From contig JAZRYW010000031.1 of NCBI GenBank assembly GCA_045600965.1, positions 1-43,299 on the forward strand: a stretch of DNA of 43,299 nucleotides, in the 5' to 3' direction. The notes under the pieces were generated by a model. It was not told the DNA's origin. It saw only the letters and a list, made by a program, of their open reading frames with translations, and did not search any database. Position 1 is the first letter of the stretch, and each line of letters starts with the position of its first letter. Shown here piece by piece: positions 42,814 through 43,299 of the stretch. The translations under genes were made by a program, and so were the position numbers. Origin of the DNA: RGIG6374 sp045600965. GTDB taxonomy: Bacteria; Bacteroidota; Bacteroidia; Bacteroidales; UBA932.

Positions 42814-42899
42814 GGAGAGGTGGCAGAGTGGTCGATTGCGGCGGTCTTGAAAACCGTTGACGTTAACAGCGTCCCGGGGTTCGAATCCCTGTCTCTCCG
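42814..42899 (+). tRNA. tRNA-Ser (anticodon TGA)
   Basis: An 86-base class II tRNA with acceptor stem GGAGAGG pairing with TCTCTCC (one G-U), discriminator G, anticodon loop CTTGAAA (TGA), a long variable arm and GGTTCGAATCC T arm. CCA is not encoded. Confidence 0.95.
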
Positions 42900-42905
42900 C
42901 GCAAT

Positions 42906-43037
42906 GCAAAGCATAATGAACGCTGCACGAAAGTGCGGCGTTTTGCGTTCAACCCCTCTCCGTCGGGAGCTTGCTCACGTAAGGAGAAGGGGTTGAGCGC
43001 AAAAAGGGCCTCTCAGGCCCGTTCATCTATGCTTTGC
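42906..43037. ncRNA. Cloverleaf-like structured element of unknown function
   Basis: A 17-pair closing stem (42906-42922 with 43020-43037, one bulged C) encloses three hairpins. Arm A (42921-42940) has a GAAA tetraloop. Arm B (42941-43004) has 21 pairs with one bulged A. Arm C (43006-43020) is GGGCCT-CTC-AGGCCC. It begins six bases after tRNA-Ser. It could be an RNA co-transcribed with the tRNA or a DNA element that folds as a single strand; there is no promoter of its own. Confidence 0.55.
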
Positions 43038-43040
43038 TCT

Positions 43041-43110
43041 CGGAGTAAAGGGAAAAGTCACGGCGCAGCCGTGGCTAATCCCACTTCGGAGAAGGGGCTG
43101 AAAGTCACGG
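43041..43110. repeat. Direct repeat and hairpin
   Basis: AAAGTCACGG occurs twice (43054-43063, 43101-43110), each preceded by CGGAG and a G-run, as imperfect direct repeats. A stem at 43050-43082 pairs GGGA with TCCC and a CACGGC with GCCGTG core around loop GCA. Confidence 0.55.
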
Positions 43111-43299
43111 TGGAAAAAACGCGCGCGCGTGCCCCCCGCGCGTTTTTTCCAATTCGTGCGTTTGGAGATGTTTTTTCACGTAGTTGCGGAACAGTTCGCA
43201 GGTTTCCTTGTTCTTGAAACAAGCCTCCAGGCTTTTGACGGTTGACGCCGGGCGTCCGGCTTTCTTTTTCAGCCTTATTCTTAATGCCTGAATAATCGC
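43105..43299 (-). CDS. C-terminal end of an unidentified protein (partial)
   Basis: The minus-strand frame enters at 43299 and runs 64 residues to a TGA at 43107-43105. The visible part is basic and helical (KKKAGRPASTVKSLEACFKN and onward) and unrecognised. The last 12 or so residues (GGHARAFFPP) are encoded by the terminator-like hairpin at 43112-43150, which suggests either a read-through extension or a coding frame that has lost its native stop. Confidence 0.45.
   Translation of the reverse strand, partial: AIIQALRIRLKKKAGRPASTVKSLEACFKNKETCELFRNYVKKHLQTHELEKTRGGHARAFFPP
43112..43150. terminator. Strong bidirectional hairpin
   Basis: A perfect 14-pair stem, GGAAAAAACGCGCG (43112-43125) with CGCGCGTTTTTTCC (43137-43150), and an 11-base loop. 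The A6 and T6 runs make it terminator-like on both strands. Confidence 0.7.

Noticed and set aside
43112..43150. Alternating CG run as possible Z-DNA or tandem repeat
   Set aside because: The run is short and is fully explained as the stem of the bidirectional hairpin.
1..43299. CRISPR array, rRNA operon, prophage or complete insertion sequence
   Set aside because: No regularly spaced repeats, rRNA sequence, phage structural gene or transposase was seen. The only recombinase is the XerC/D-type gene in its housekeeping context.

Overview
The window looks like a chromosomal segment of a Bacteroidetes bacterium of the order Bacteroidales, most likely a gut-type Rikenellaceae or Cryptobacteroides-like lineage. 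The support is type III glutamine synthetase, methylmalonyl-CoA mutase as mutA-mutB, the rpsU-xerC-hpf cluster, an OMP_b-brl TonB-type receptor, a split 5'-nucleotidase, Bacteroidetes lipoproteins, and many -7 promoter boxes of the form TAnnTTTG, several with a TTTG box 19-21 bases upstream. The genus is inference. Genes are G+C-rich and intergenic regions are A+T-rich. No phage, CRISPR array, rRNA operon or intact insertion sequence was seen.

Layout. 1-1046: end of an unknown gene, then an AT-rich gene-poor stretch with a hairpin and a 169-bp imperfect palindrome. 1047-7480: alpha/beta hydrolase, acetyltransferase, HAD phosphatase, a tryptophanase/tyrosine phenol-lyase family enzyme and an outer-membrane receptor. 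7585-9129: rpsU (with a perfect Shine-Dalgarno), xerC and hpf. 9160-14404: secreted esterase, a 143-bp palindrome, and mutA-mutB. 14492-20016: parE, acyltransferase, efp, and a CDF transporter-cmk-ispH operon. 20089-27124: an NtrC-type response regulator without a DNA-binding domain, der, rlmH, and an NtrY-like membrane kinase. 27166-29503: tRNA-Lys, rsmI, tdk and a helix-hairpin-helix protein. 29630-33514: an ABC transporter pair followed by a 5'-nucleotidase split into two genes. 33522-36540: a lipoprotein and a GH20 hexosaminidase. 36803-42705: membrane AraC regulator, orphan AraC HTH, type III glutamine synthetase and GH3 glycosidase. 42814-43299: tRNA-Ser, a cloverleaf-like structured element, more hairpins and the 3' end of an unknown gene.

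The physiology suggested is that of a glycan- and amino-acid-using anaerobe. Hexosaminidase and GH3 enzymes release sugars at the cell surface, the PLP lyase would split aromatic amino acids to pyruvate and ammonium, glutamine synthetase assimilates ammonium, and the B12-dependent mutase belongs to the succinate/propionate route. Most remaining genes are housekeeping.

The best leads for something new are the structured element after tRNA-Ser, the palindrome overlapping the mutA promoter, the lyase carrying tyrosine phenol-lyase residues but lacking a cofactor arginine, the response regulator with no DNA-binding domain and an altered GAFTGA loop, and the rpsU Shine-Dalgarno. I did not find a clearly new defence or mobile system.
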